Source: Eleusine coracana subsp. coracana
Lineage: Eukaryota; Streptophyta; Magnoliopsida; Poales; Poaceae
Length of the DNA: 64,000 nt
Direction: 5' to 3'
Assembly (NCBI GenBank): GCA_032690845.1
Contig: CM064417.1
Location: 31,316,432-31,380,431 of the forward strand
Below, one piece after another: positions 35,414 to 46,797 of this stretch. Below the pieces are notes generated by a model. It had not been told where the DNA came from and did not search any database. It worked only from the letters and a program-made list of their open reading frames with translations. The position numbers were made by a program, and so were the translations under genes. Numbering within the stretch: the first letter of the stretch is position 1; every line of letters begins with the position of its first letter.

Positions 35414-37038
35414 TGAAAGTGCGTCTAGGCGTCTGTGTGAGTTTTGGTTGATCAATGACGAACAATTAAAGGACTAATGATATTTGCTAAGTATATGAGC
35501 AGGGCGAATACTTTATGCATCAAAGACGACCCTCCAAAATGAAAAGGAAAAAGAAAGAAGGCAACCGGTGTCTCTTAGTTTTTATTCTTATTTTTGAGTC
35601 ATAGGTGTGTCGTACTATCAAGAGGGACACAACAAAGAAAGTGGTGAAATTGACCAAGTGCTATTAACTCTTAACATCATATTGCATTCCCAAAGCCTAA
35701 AGAAACATATCTTCTCTCTAAGACTTGGACTAGTCCGGATTTGGCCGGACTAGGCCGGCATGGGCTAAAACAGAACTAGGTTTTGTTCTGGAGTCGACTC
35801 AGCCGGACTAAGAGGACACTCTCCGGACTAAGACGGGAATCAGGGTAGGCCGGACTACGATGGTTTCAGTCAGACTAAGACAACTCGAGGTCAATCCAGG
35901 GAGTGTATTCTTCTGGTCTGGGGCTCATCCGGACTAGGCCGACGGTTTCCGAACTAGGTCGGGTAGGTGACCCATCCGGACTAAGACATCAAGTGCCAGA
36001 CTAAGACGAAAAATAACATTTCCAGGGAGTATTTTTCTTGGGGACTTGCTTGGTCCAGACTAGGATGAATTTTTCCGGACTAGTCCAGGTCACTAACACT
36101 TAGTCGATTTTCTAGGGTCTTGTGAGCATCTGTGTTGATTTTGAACTCCAAGGCCGGACTAGTCCGGGCCCCGATACCGGACTGGGACGCCACTGACTTC
36201 CTAATGGCTCTATTTCTCCACCCGACTATAAATGTACCCCTTCATCCCCAAAGTGTCGTTGGCCACTCCATTGAGCCAAAAAAGCAACTCTGAGCACTCT
36301 TGAGCTTCCCCAACTCTTCCCCAAGCTTGCTACTTTGATTCTTGAGGGATTGAGAGGAGATTTATGAGGATTTAAGTGAGCCACCTCATATTGCATTGGA
36401 GCACTTTGGTTTCTCTTCACCGTCACTGTTGCTTGTGTTTGTTACTCTTGGGGATTCATACCCTACATGGTTAGGTGTCACCCGGGGCTCCCAAGCTTGT
36501 GGTTGAAGGCCCAGTAAGTTTGTATTGCCCTCCTTGCAAAGGATTCATAGTGGAAAACCGAGCTTGACCTTTGTGGTTGCTTGGAAGAGAGCAACCCGGT
36601 CCTTTGTGGACTCCTCAACAGAGACGTAGGTTCCTTTGTGGAACTGAACTTCGGTGAACAAATCTTTATGTCTTGTATGCTTGTTCTTGTTCTTATTGTC
36701 CATATTCACTATTTATGCTATATTATATCGCCTCTCTTAAATTACTTGTGTAGCTTGTCCCCTAGCACTCTTGTACTGTTTTAAGCTTCCTAGTACTTGC
36801 TATTAGTTGTCTCTAGCTCCTTGTAATTTTGTTGCACAATGGAAATCAATCTATAGCTTGTTGCATAATCTGTCGTGTGCAGGACCCAGACTTAAACGCT
36901 AACCCTAGCGGACTAAGACGCCAACCTGGACTTAGACGCCAACACTTGCGTCTTAGTCCGGTCTCTGTCTGTACTAATTGTTTTAATTAGTAGTTCATAG
37001 GAGTGTTTGCCTATTCACCCCCCTCTAGGCAACTTTCA
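35414..37038 (+). repeat. Element B 5' LTR
   Basis: The 1625-bp LTR runs from TGAAAGTGCGTCTAGG to CCTCTAGGCAACTTTCA, whose ends are inverted copies of each other. 35727-36190 is an array of CCGGACTAAGACG/CCGGACTAGTCCGG words, TATAAATG lies at 36227, and a second motif group lies at 36890-36965. Confidence 0.9.
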
Positions 37039-37040
37039 GT

Positions 37041-37058
37041 TGGTATCAGAGTAGGTAT
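37041..37058 (+). promoter_or_regulatory. Element B primer-binding site, initiator tRNA-Met
   Basis: TGGTATCAGAGTAGGTATC begins two bases after the LTR end. It matches the initiator-Met PBS of copia elements with a change at the twelfth base. Confidence 0.88.
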
Positions 37059-37413
37059 CTCCTACAAGGCCTCACCGCTTGGAGATCAAAGATGACGAAC
37101 TCGGGGAAACATCCGAAAACAATTCTGGAAACAGGTGGAGATGACAACAATGGCAAGAACCCAAAGGTTGACAAGAACGATAGCAAAAGCAAGAGCAACA
37201 AGAGTGGCAAGAGCTCAAAGCCAAGTGAAAGCACAACGAATGTTGATCATGACTCAAGGGATGGATGTGCTTCCTCTACCAACACCAAGAAGAAGAAAAA
37301 GGAAGATACGAAATTCCATGCAATTCATTTCGATTATAATCGTTTAAATCCTAACTCCAACTTCATGACCATCCACATGGGTAAGCCGCCCCATTTTGAT
37401 GGGACGCACTATA

Positions 37414-38992
37414 TGTTGACGGCTGTTAAGTACCATTTTCATCCATCAACTATGCTCAAATAAAGGAGAACTTGGCATTTTATACACGCATATTTGTTTA
37501 CAATAATGTAGTTCCACTTGTACATGGGAATTATTTGCATGTAGGAGGAAATATGAAGGAAACACACCCAAAAGGCAAAGAAACACACTTTCAACCAATA
37601 AGAGAGCGCCAACTGGACATCACATGGATTGAAGGGCCCATTTTCAGTACCACACCGAATAAACACACAAAACTACCCTGACATCTGGGATGAAGACCCA
37701 CCTGGCAGCCACCCTGAGGAAGCACAACCCTGGAGGGCCCAGCCACAGGTCGGCCGACCCCCCTTCGGCTGACCCAGGCATGCGGCCTTTCCTCCTGGGC
37801 TTGCACGTGGAGGCTCCTGGTTGATCCTTGAAGGCTGTGGTTAGGGATATTCTTGGCGGTTACTCCCCTTTGCCGACCTATAGAGGCTATAAATAGGAGG
37901 GTGTGGCTTTACACTCACACACACATCACAAGAAGAATTCCTTCTCTTGCTACTTAGTTGTTCTCAAGTCTTAGTGGAGTTAGGCTGAGTCTAGAGCTCT
38001 CTATTTCTTCAAGTCTTCTCTTGGAGAAATTGTATGGCTCTTGTATCATTTCCCTTTTGTAAGACTTTGCTCTATTTAATAAAAGCCATCTTTTCATATA
38101 GTTGTGTTTGGGTCATGAGTTTCTTGTTTGATATTGTGATCCATATATGTGATAGTATAGCTCACTTGTGTGATTGTAGTTTATATTTATTATACTACTA
38201 TTGTCATGCTTGTTATATACCGTCACTATAGTCTAATTTATATGACATAGTCTTTATGCTTAGGATCATTGTTATGACATGACATGGGTTTGGTGATCAT
38301 ATTTATATGATAGCTCTGCTTCGTTAATATAACCATCGAGGAGTAGAGTGCTCTCTGATTATGCAAGTATGGTACTTGGATAATTGATTTGCATCAATTA
38401 TTCGTTAGTCTACCGGTTAGCTGAGGTAGGCGGCAGGTGGTGACAGCCCTGTCCGTCCTTTGAACTCCTCTACTCTAGGCTAGTGTGTAGGCTCTTGGCA
38501 GAAGTCGCATGTGGATGCAGGGGTAGGTCCGTGCCGGAAGTGTTATGTTAATAACTGTTGAACTTGAGTATAAGCATGTATCTGTATAGAACTTAGGCTA
38601 TACAACTATATATGAAAGTACTGTAGGAGTAGCTCGGCTTAGTTGTTTCTCCACTTTGCTTTATTTATTTATTTATTTATATTTGAGATAGAATCTTCTA
38701 TGTGTCACACTACCTCGTCACTATCCATTGGTTGCCTGCCTTGGTTAGATGATCCTTAATAATTCGTAATGTAAATATGTGCATAAGTAAGCCTTCTTAT
38801 TCATTGCCTTCCTTTGGGATAAACAAATATGATACTCTGAATACTTCCGGGTGAAATGCTAAAACGGTATTTTCCGTGTGCTTGCGGATTTTACCTAATT
38901 GGCTCTAGGACATATTAATGAAGCATTTATGGCACATATTTATGTTATAATGGTATTAATGATTTATTAGTATGGCTTAGCAAAAGTCAACA
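37414..38992 (+). repeat. Element A 5' LTR
   Basis: The 1579-bp LTR has the palindrome GGTCGGCCGACC at 37748, TATAAATA at 37888 and a CACACA leader. Near its end it has a stretch resembling the element's own post-PBS leader. Confidence 0.92.
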
Positions 38993-39000
38993 AGCATTTC

Positions 39001-39018
39001 TGGTGCCGTTGCCGGGGA
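39001..39018 (+). promoter_or_regulatory. Element A primer-binding site, tRNA-Asp
   Basis: TGGTGCCGTTGCCGGGGA differs by one base from the tRNA-Asp 3' complement used by Athila elements. Confidence 0.85.
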
Positions 39019-39133
39019 AGACGTATGATTAAGAAATTACTAATGTACATATTTATGTTACAATTATAAGGCCATCTCCTAAGCAGACTAACCATGCTTT
39101 GTTTCTACATTTTGTATGAAAATAGGGTAGTGT

Positions 39134-40686
39134 ATGACTGGTTTTGACTTGCCGACAAACTTCACCGAAGATCTAGAATCACTCTTCAGAAGGGCATGAG
39201 CTAGGCTCACCCCTCCTCAAAAGCAACCTCGATCAAGCGAACCCGTCACTTCCGCACCACCAAGCTTTGAGCCAATGGCCCAAAAGACCCTCTGCGAGTT
39301 CTCCGCTCTCTCTGCTGCCAATGTTCCTGTTGGTCCAGTTGGCAACGTGGGAGATGTGAACTTTGAGATCAAGACAGGTCTCATCACCATGGTGCAGGCC
39401 AGCCCATTCTGTGGGAAGGCCAATGAGGACGCAAGTGTTCATCTGCAACAGTTCCTGGAGATTTGCAACACTTTCAAGATGAAGGATGTCACCCCCAACG
39501 TTGTTCGTCTTTGACTATTCCCGTTCTCTCTCCTCGGGAGGGCGAGACAGTGGTTCTACGTGAACCTTGATGCTATAAACACTTGGAAAAAATATTCTGC
39601 CGTGTTCCTCGCGAAGTTTTTCCCGTTGGGCAAAACCAATGCCCTCCATGGAAAGATTTCAAGCTTCCAGCAGGAGTCGATTCCTGAGGCGTGGGAGAGG
39701 CTTCAAGAGTACATCTTGGCATCCCACACCACGGGATGGATGACTGGCTTATCATCCAGAACTTCTACAACGGGCTCACTCCGTCGGCCCGTGATCACCT
39801 CGACGCTGCTGCTGGGGGAGCCTTCTTCTCGGTCACTATGAGCAAGGCAAAGGAGCTGATCGAGAAAATGGTGCCCAACCAAGGTTGGAGTGAAGATCGC
39901 CTCCAACCATGTCCGTGGGGCATGCACTCCATCAAGGAGGTTGACATGCTTGCCACTAAGATAGATCTCCTCATGAAGAAGATGGACGATCAGGCCAAGG
40001 GAGAAGTACATGGGACTGCCCAAGCTGTGGACGCTCGCATGACTTGCGAGGTCTATGGCAACACGGGGCACTCAGGAAATGACTGTCCTAAAACCCGTGA
40101 GGATGCAATGTACATGGGCAACAACAACAACAACGGCTATCGTCCACAAGGAGGTCAGGGGTGGAATCAACAGCACCCCAACTACCAAGGAGGTAACAAT
40201 GGCAACTTTAACTCTGGTTATAATCAGCCCTACTTGATAGATCTTGTTCTTGGTCAAGCTAGGATAAATGTGAATATTAGTAAAAAGCTTGCCACCAATG
40301 ATAAGACTCTAGAAAGCATCCACACTGAAATTGAAGGCCTTTCTTCTGCTTTCAAGAACTAGCTAAGCTTTAATAAAATGCTTGAAACCCAATTAGCTCA
40401 GTTGGCTGCTGCTGTTCCTCCTGTAGAGTCAGAGAAAATCCTGGGGCAACCCGAGACTCCCTTAGAAAATGTTAATGCGGTTACCACGAGGGGAGGTAAA
40501 TCCACTCGGGACCCGCCATATCCTAACATTACAGGAAAGGAAAAGGAGAGCCCACAAGTTGAGAAGCCAGCAGAAGAAAAGGAACAAGAGGCGATGCCAC
40601 TAAGGAAAACGGCTCCACATGAGTTTTATGACATGAACTTTATGCCATTTCCTGAAAGAAAGAGGAAGCCGACCGTGGACGAGTAG
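39134..40686 (+). pseudogene. Element A gag (Athila type)
   Basis: An ATG at 39134 starts a frame broken by TGA at 39197 and near 39512, and by a frameshift near 39700. The gag core includes LGRARQWFY and LAKFFPLGKTNALHGKISSF, and the AAAGGAFF word typical of Athila gag lies at about 39810. The zinc-knuckle position reads CEVYGNTGHSGNDC, which has lost one cysteine. An N/G/Q-rich tail follows (40100-40230). Confidence 0.85.
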
Positions 40687-40689
40687 TTC

Positions 40690-41607
40690 ACAAGTTTTGT
40701 TGAAGGAATCCAGAAGCTGCACATCAACGTTCCCTTGCTGGATGCGATGCAAGTACCTACGTACGCTCGCTACCTCAAGGACCCCATCAGCAACAAGCGT
40801 CCGATGCCGACCACGGAGATTGTCAAGCTTATGGAAGAGTGTAGCGCTGCTATACTCAACCGGCTTCCTGAGAAAAAGAAAGATCCAGGCAGTCCCACGA
40901 TCACCTGCTCGATCGGGACACAGAACTTTGACCACGCCCTGTGTGATCTCGGGGCGAGCGTGAGCGTCATGCTGAAGGACGTCTTCGACAGGCTGAACTA
41001 TACAGCCTTATCCCCCACGCCGATGCAGCTCCAGCTGGCCGATTCCTCGGTCCACTACCCGGTAGGAATTGCCGAAGATATTTCGATGAAAATCCAGGAT
41101 TGCTTCATTCCCATTGATTTTGTGGTACTCGACATGGATGTCGGTAAGGAAACACCGCTCATCTTTGGGCGGCCATTCCTCAGCACCGCGGATGCTCGCA
41201 TTGATGTTGGAGCCGGAGAAATCCATTTTCATATCGGTGGCAAGGAGAAGTTCGATTTTCGGCCACGGAAGGAGCAATGCAATATGATCCGCATCAAGTA
41301 TGGGCCAAACCCGAACAACATCAAGGAAGTCAAAGTCACACCCCCAAAGAAGGACAGCCTCATAATGTTCATGAAGAACTTCCTCGAGAAGGAAAAAGTA
41401 TCACCACGACAGGTGATGGTGAAGAGGTCGGAGCCGCATGCCAAGCCACAGGCTCCGAAGTCTGCAAAGCCGCCGACCACACTGACAAAGAAGACCAAAA
41501 AGGTGTGGCGAGTGAAGCAAGAAGCATCATCCGTGTCCTCATCTCCGGGACCGGACGACACCACATCGAGCTACACACCGGAGAAAAGTCCCGCTCGTCG
41601 GACTTAA
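40690..41607 (+). pseudogene. Element A aspartic protease
   Basis: In the gag frame after a TAG at 40684-40686. The active-site motif reads CDLGASVSVM (about 40943), the Athila/Tat form of the retroviral-type D-S/T-G site, here with L between D and G. Flanking words (FGRPFLSTADARIDV) also fit. The frame ends at 41607 without entering RT. Confidence 0.85.
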
Positions 41608-41776
41608 ATGGGTGAGCCCTCGCCAAGAGGTTAAATCAGTAGGTATCCATATTTATTTTCTTCAATTCCATATTTGCTTTCCATCATGTTTAGATTCATT
41701 TCCAACTTTTGCATTTTGCATATTTGAATTTTTCAACCATCTTGCGCATTGGAATTTTTCCAATCATATGCATATT

Positions 41777-41780
<4 letters not shown>

Positions 41781-41860
<80 letters not shown>
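41781..41860. repeat. (TA)40 microsatellite
   Basis: Eighty bases of pure TA lie at the place where element A's RT and integrase should begin. Confidence 0.97.
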
Positions 41861-41862
<2 letters not shown>

Positions 41863-41959
41863 TTTTTTTGGGTTTGTCTTTTTGAAAAAAAATTTTGTCG
41901 AGCAATTTGAGCAAAATGGCTGCACTGGCTAGATTCACTAGCCGTTGGGGAACATCCTG

Positions 41960-42200
41960 GAAAAAGGAGGGAGCCAGGAGGGCCCACTGGCAGGTCGGCC
42001 GACCCCCTGGTCCCACCTTTTTGTCCCCAGCTTTTTCCCAACGGCTCTATAGCCGTTGCTCTATCCATTTCTTGCTGCAATTCTGGTGTTTGGGCTATAA
42101 AAACCGACCAGTAGGAAGAGCTTCACCATTCCAAGCTCATTCTTCACTCTCCTCCTTTGTTCACTTTGCTGGTCTTCAAGAATTCATGTTCTTCACTTAG
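41960..42200 (+). promoter_or_regulatory. Internal LTR-like promoter segment of element A
   Basis: CCAGGAGGGCCCAC followed by GGTCGGCCGACCCC (41993) matches the LTR around 37730-37760. TATAAAAA lies at 42096, followed by a CT-rich leader (TCACTCTCCTCC). It sits 165-400 bp upstream of the third ORF. Confidence 0.55.
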
Positions 42201-42364
42201 CTACTGCCCCAAAAACCCCAAAAAAAATAGTTCCCCTCTGTTTGGTGCATTTTCAAGTTGATTGTGAGAATCAAAATCAAGTTCGGGAGGGTCCGGGTTC
42301 GTTTTCACTAACGTTAACCCGAACGCAAGGTCGTTCTTGTTTTTGTTTGTTCTTGTGTGCAGCC

Positions 42365-43820
42365 ATGCTTAATCGAATCAAGCAAGCTGTCGGGGGGAAG
42401 AAGAGGAAGAGTTCTCGGGCAAGCATGAGCCGGATGCCCTCCGTCGAGCTTACCACGAGTTCGGAACATGGCGACTGTGAAGCTGAAATTCCGGAGGAAG
42501 AAACGCCGGCCATGCTCACCTCCGAGGAGCACCTCGACATCATCGACGACCACGAAGGACAAGCCATCGAGCTCATGAGAGACCGGCCGTTCGCCCACAC
42601 CCGACATTTTGACCTGGACTTTCTCGAGAAAATTGGTATGCAAGAAGAATTTGCCACTGTTTTTTGCACTATGGGTTGGACTGATTTCGTAGACGTAAAT
42701 GAGGAAGGTTCTCGTTTGATTACTATGCAGCTTTTGTGCACCCTTAGAAAACATGATGAAGCCATTTCTTTTCGCTTGTTTAGGCAAGAACGTTTTGTTC
42801 CTTGGACCCACCTTACTTCTATGCTTGGTCTAAATGTCAAATGTAGAGTAGACTTAGACAAAGCATTGAAAAGTTTTCATAAGGAAAGTTTTTGGAAATA
42901 AATTACTGGAAATGATTGGGGTCCAAAGCCTAGAATAAGTGCCATCCATAATCCCACTTTGAGATTCATGCATGTTTGGTTGGCCATGACCTTGTTTCCT
43001 CGACATGATATTAGGATTGTTTGTAATGATGAACTAAAACTGTTGTATGCCATGGTCAAAAGAATTAGAGTTTCTCCTGTGGAATGCATGATTGACCAAT
43101 GGTTAGAAAATATAAAACTAAAAGGACCAATTGAGTGCACTTCCTTAATTACTCGCATTGCTAAAAAAATGTGAAATGCTCGAAAATGTTCAAATTGAAT
43201 ATTTGAGTGCGGACAAAGAATACATAGGCGAGCGTGGTCTGGATGATACCTTGGTCTATTATTTTCTCAAGTATATGAACGAATACCTGTTACCTAACCC
43301 GGGTCTTCGTTTGTATCACTGTCGGGCACTAACCTTCCCTCTCGAGGTAAGGGGAGATTCTCGCAGGGACAGCATCTCCGAACGACCAACCCGACCACGG
43401 AGAAGCATGACGGCCACACTGGGGTTCCAAACCCCAATCGGAGGTACGGGTTGGGATCAGCCCCCACCACCGGACGAGGCCGGAGGATCATCATGGCAGG
43501 CCGGTGCATGGGGATCTCAGCACGACTACCCCATGCACACATCATCAAGCTCGAGCGGAGCGCCATCCTTTGCTAACCGGTCATTCTCATCCCGTGGGTT
43601 CCATGAACTCAATTTCGGGATGGCCGAGTTAACAAGGCGGATGGACGACATTGACTTGCGCACCGAGAGTATGCAACAAACTCTCTCGCAGCACGTCACT
43701 GACACCCAACAATGGCAGAATTTCAGCAACAACCAATTCCGCCAACTCAACGCGATGATGGCCCAGAACCAAAGCAATTGGGACGCCTTCTTCCGCTCCC
43801 AAGGGTACGACCCGAACTAG
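42365..43820 (+). pseudogene. Element A third ORF (ATHILA ORF-1 type)
   Basis: The frame starts at ATG 42365 with a basic stretch. It has a TAA at 42899-42901, continues in frame from 42959, and shifts at a run of seven A near 43165. The last part (to 43820) is S/P/G/Q-rich with a coiled-coil-like end. The core at 42705-42834 reads LITMQLLCTL---ISFRL---WTHLTSMLGL, matching the ATHILA ORF-1 family. In full Athila elements this ORF lies after pol; here pol is absent. The molecular role of the family is unknown. Confidence 0.8.
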
Positions 43821-45248
43821 CAAATGTGAGCAAGAACAAGCTTGGGGGAGGACCCCCATCTCACGGTAACTTGTATCTTTCCTTTGTTTTCATTTTTGCA
43901 TTAGAAAATCCAAAAATCCAAAAAAAAAATCTGAAAATAATAAAAAAGAGAAGATGATAAAAAGACCAAAAATATTTTCTTTAGCTTTTTCATGCGCGGT
44001 ATGAATTTGTATAGTTTTCCTATGTTGAAATGATGAATAGTTGCTCTGTTTCATTCCTCTCTAACATTGGTTTACAACTTAGTACTCTCCCAAGAATTAA
44101 GTTTGTTGGCTAAAATTTTACCTTGAACTTGAAACTTGTGGGTAGCACAGACATTCTCTAGTTCTAAGTTGTTGGGAGATATGATATAGTGAATAGGGCT
44201 GCTATGATCTTGCTCAAAGTAAAGCTTGAATTCTGGAGTTTTATTTTTCAAAATGATAAATTGATAAGTTCCTCAATGATAAAAATTCCTACCAAAGCCA
44301 TATATAGTCCTTATTTGAAAAACCTTATACATATGCTGCTTGTTTCACATTGAGCTTAGTTAAAATTGTTGTGACCCTAGTAAGACACCTTTCATGCTTT
44401 CTTGATCAAGATCACAGACACACATCCACCGCCATGAGCTATTCTTCTTAATTGGAAGATAGTAGCCACCATATCCACCACCATGAGCTATTCTTTTACA
44501 CCGGAAGAAAGCCACCACCACTTCCATCCACCTGAAAGCAATACTCCATATGTTCATTGCAAAAATTCCTCTCTCAATTATCATTGCAAACTAGGAATAT
44601 GGCTATGCAAAAAGAAAATAAATGGATGCTCCAAAGAAGAGCAATCAAAAGATAGCCATGTCCTAGAAAAATTCCAAAAGAGAGGAAAGAAATTCAAAAA
44701 GGAGTTATTCATTCCATCCACATTCCACCATGTTTCCCACACACTTGCACGTCTTGATCAAAATTGTGTGAATTGATTTTTCTAGGATCCGGTCTTTTGA
44801 CATAGCAATAGTATGTGAACAAGTATGCCTCAATTATCCCTACCTTTAGCTCCACATTAGCCTTATTAGAAGTAGGTGATTTTAGGCAACACTTTGCCTT
44901 GGTGAGGAATCATACACTTTTGAGCGATCCGAGAGAATCATTTGAGGAACTTGGTTTTATTTGCAAAATCTATTGAAAACCTCCGGAGTAAGATAGTGGA
45001 ATAGATAGCAAGTAATTAGTGCCCTACAATTGTTCTATCTCTCAACTGCCCAAGACAATGAGGTGTTAAAAGCCCCATGATGATCAAGGTAAATGGGTGA
45101 ATACTGTGCGAACATATTGAATTCAAGGAAAAGTATCTTTGTTCTGCACTTAGTATTATTAAGGAGTAGGACATTGTAGCAACTCCTGATCAATAACTTA
45201 AGTTTAATCTTTGCTTCGGGACAAGCAAAGGTTCAGCTTGGGGGAGTT
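43821..45248 (+). other. Element A 3' untranslated region with hairpin and polypurine tract
   Basis: There is a purine tract inside a hairpin (GGGGGAGGACCCCC, 43844-43857) right after the third ORF. Non-coding sequence follows, then a stem-loop TTTGCTT-cgggac-AAGCAAA (45210-45229) and the likely PPT TTGGGGGAG (45239-45246) just before the 3' LTR. Confidence 0.7.
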
Positions 45249-46797
45249 TGTTGACGGCTGCTAAGTACCATTTTCATCCGTTAACTATGCTCAAATAAAG
45301 GAGAACTTGGCATTTCATACACGCATATTTGTTTATAATAATATAGTTCCACTTGTACTTGGGAATTATTTGCATGCAGAAGGAAATATGAAGGAAACAC
45401 ACCCAATAGGTAAAGAAGCACACTTTTGACCAATGAGAGAGCGACAACTGGACATCCCATGGATTAAAGGGCCCATTTTGAGTACCACACCGAAGAAACA
45501 CACAAAACTACCCCGACATCTGGGATGAAGACCCACCTGGCAGCCACCCTGAGGAAGCACAACCCAGGAGGGCCCAGCCACAGGTCGGCCAACTCAGGCA
45601 TGCGGCCTTTACTCCTGGGCTTGCACGTGGAGGCTCCTAGTTGATCCCTGAAGGCGGTGGGCATGGATAATCTTGGCGGTTACTCCCCTTTGCCAACCTA
45701 TAGAGGCTATAAATAGGAGGGTGTGGCTTTACACTCACACACACACACCAAGAGAAGAATTCCTTCTCTTGCTACTTAGTTGTTCTCAAGTCTTAGTAGA
45801 GTTAGGCTGAGTCTAGAGCTCTCTAGTTCTTCAAGTCTTCTCTTGGAGAAATTGGTATGGCTATTGTATCATTTCCCTTTTATAAGACTTTGCTCTATTT
45901 AATAAATGTCATCTTTTCATAGAGTTGTGTTTGGGTCATGAGTTTCTTGTTTGATATTGTGATCCATATATGTGATAGTATAGCTCACTTGTGTGATAGT
46001 AGTTTATATTTATTATACTACTATTGTCATGCTTGTTATATACCGTCACTATAGTCTAATTTATATGACATAGTCTTTATGCTTAGGATTCATTGTTATG
46101 ACATGACATGGGTTTGGTGATCATATTTATATAATAGCTCTGCTTCGTTAATATAACCATGGAGGAGTAGAGTGCTCTTTGATTATGCAAGTATGGTACT
46201 TGGATAATTGATTTGCATCAATTATTCGTTAGTCTATCGGTTAGCTGAGGTAGGCGGCAGGTGGTGACAGCCCTGTCCGTCCTTTGAACTCCTCCACGGT
46301 AGGCTAGTGCGTAGGCTCTTGGCGGAAGTCGCTTATGGATGCAGGGGTAGGTCCGTGCCTGAAGTGTTATGTTAAGAACTGTTGAACTTGAGTATAAGCG
46401 TGTATGTGTATAGAACTTAGGCTATACAACTATATATGAAAGTACTATAGGAGTAGCTCAGCTTAGTTCTTTCTCCACTTGGCTTTATTTATATTTATAT
46501 TTGATATAGAATCTTCTATGTGTCACACTACCTCGTCATTATCCATTGCTTGCCTGCCTTGGGTAGATGATCCTTATCAATTCGCAATGTAAATATGTGT
46601 ATAAGTAAGCCTTCTTATTCATTGCCTTCCTTTGGGATAAACAAATACAATACCCTGAATACTTCCGGGTGAAATGCTACAACGGTATTTTCCGTGCGCT
46701 TGCGGATTTTACCTAATTGGCTCTAGGACATATTAATGAAGCATTTATGGCACCTTGCCAGCGATGATTTATTAGTATGGCTTAGCAAAAGTCAACA
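45249..46797 (+). repeat. Element A 3' LTR
   Basis: The 1549-bp LTR is nearly collinear with the 5' LTR. TATAAATA lies at 45708. The second half of the GGTCGGCCGACC palindrome is lost at 45583. The end contains GCATTTATGGCACCTTGCCAG, a degenerate PBS-like stretch. Confidence 0.92.

Larger units (their letters stand above)
37414..46797 (+). mobile_element. Element A: Athila-type gypsy element lacking RT and integrase
   Basis: The element runs from TGTTGAC to GTCAACA and is flanked by CTATA (37409-37413 and 46798-46802). LTRs are 37414-38992 and 45249-46797. It contains PBS, gag, protease and a third ORF, but the 4-5 kb of RT, RNase H and integrase expected after protease is missing. The gap coincides with a (TA)40 tract. 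About a dozen mismatches are seen in the first ~180 bp of the two LTRs. Confidence 0.92.

Noticed and set aside
35727..36190. CRISPR-like array of short repeats
   Set aside because: Motifs are palindromic, irregularly spaced and variable, inside a plant retrotransposon LTR. They are LTR cis elements.
41696..42080. Minus-strand open frames of about 105-115 codons
   Set aside because: Most of the product is a Y-I repeat translated from the (TA)40 microsatellite.
42277..42861. Minus-strand 194-codon open frame
   Set aside because: Antisense shadow of the element A third ORF, which has the recognisable protein.
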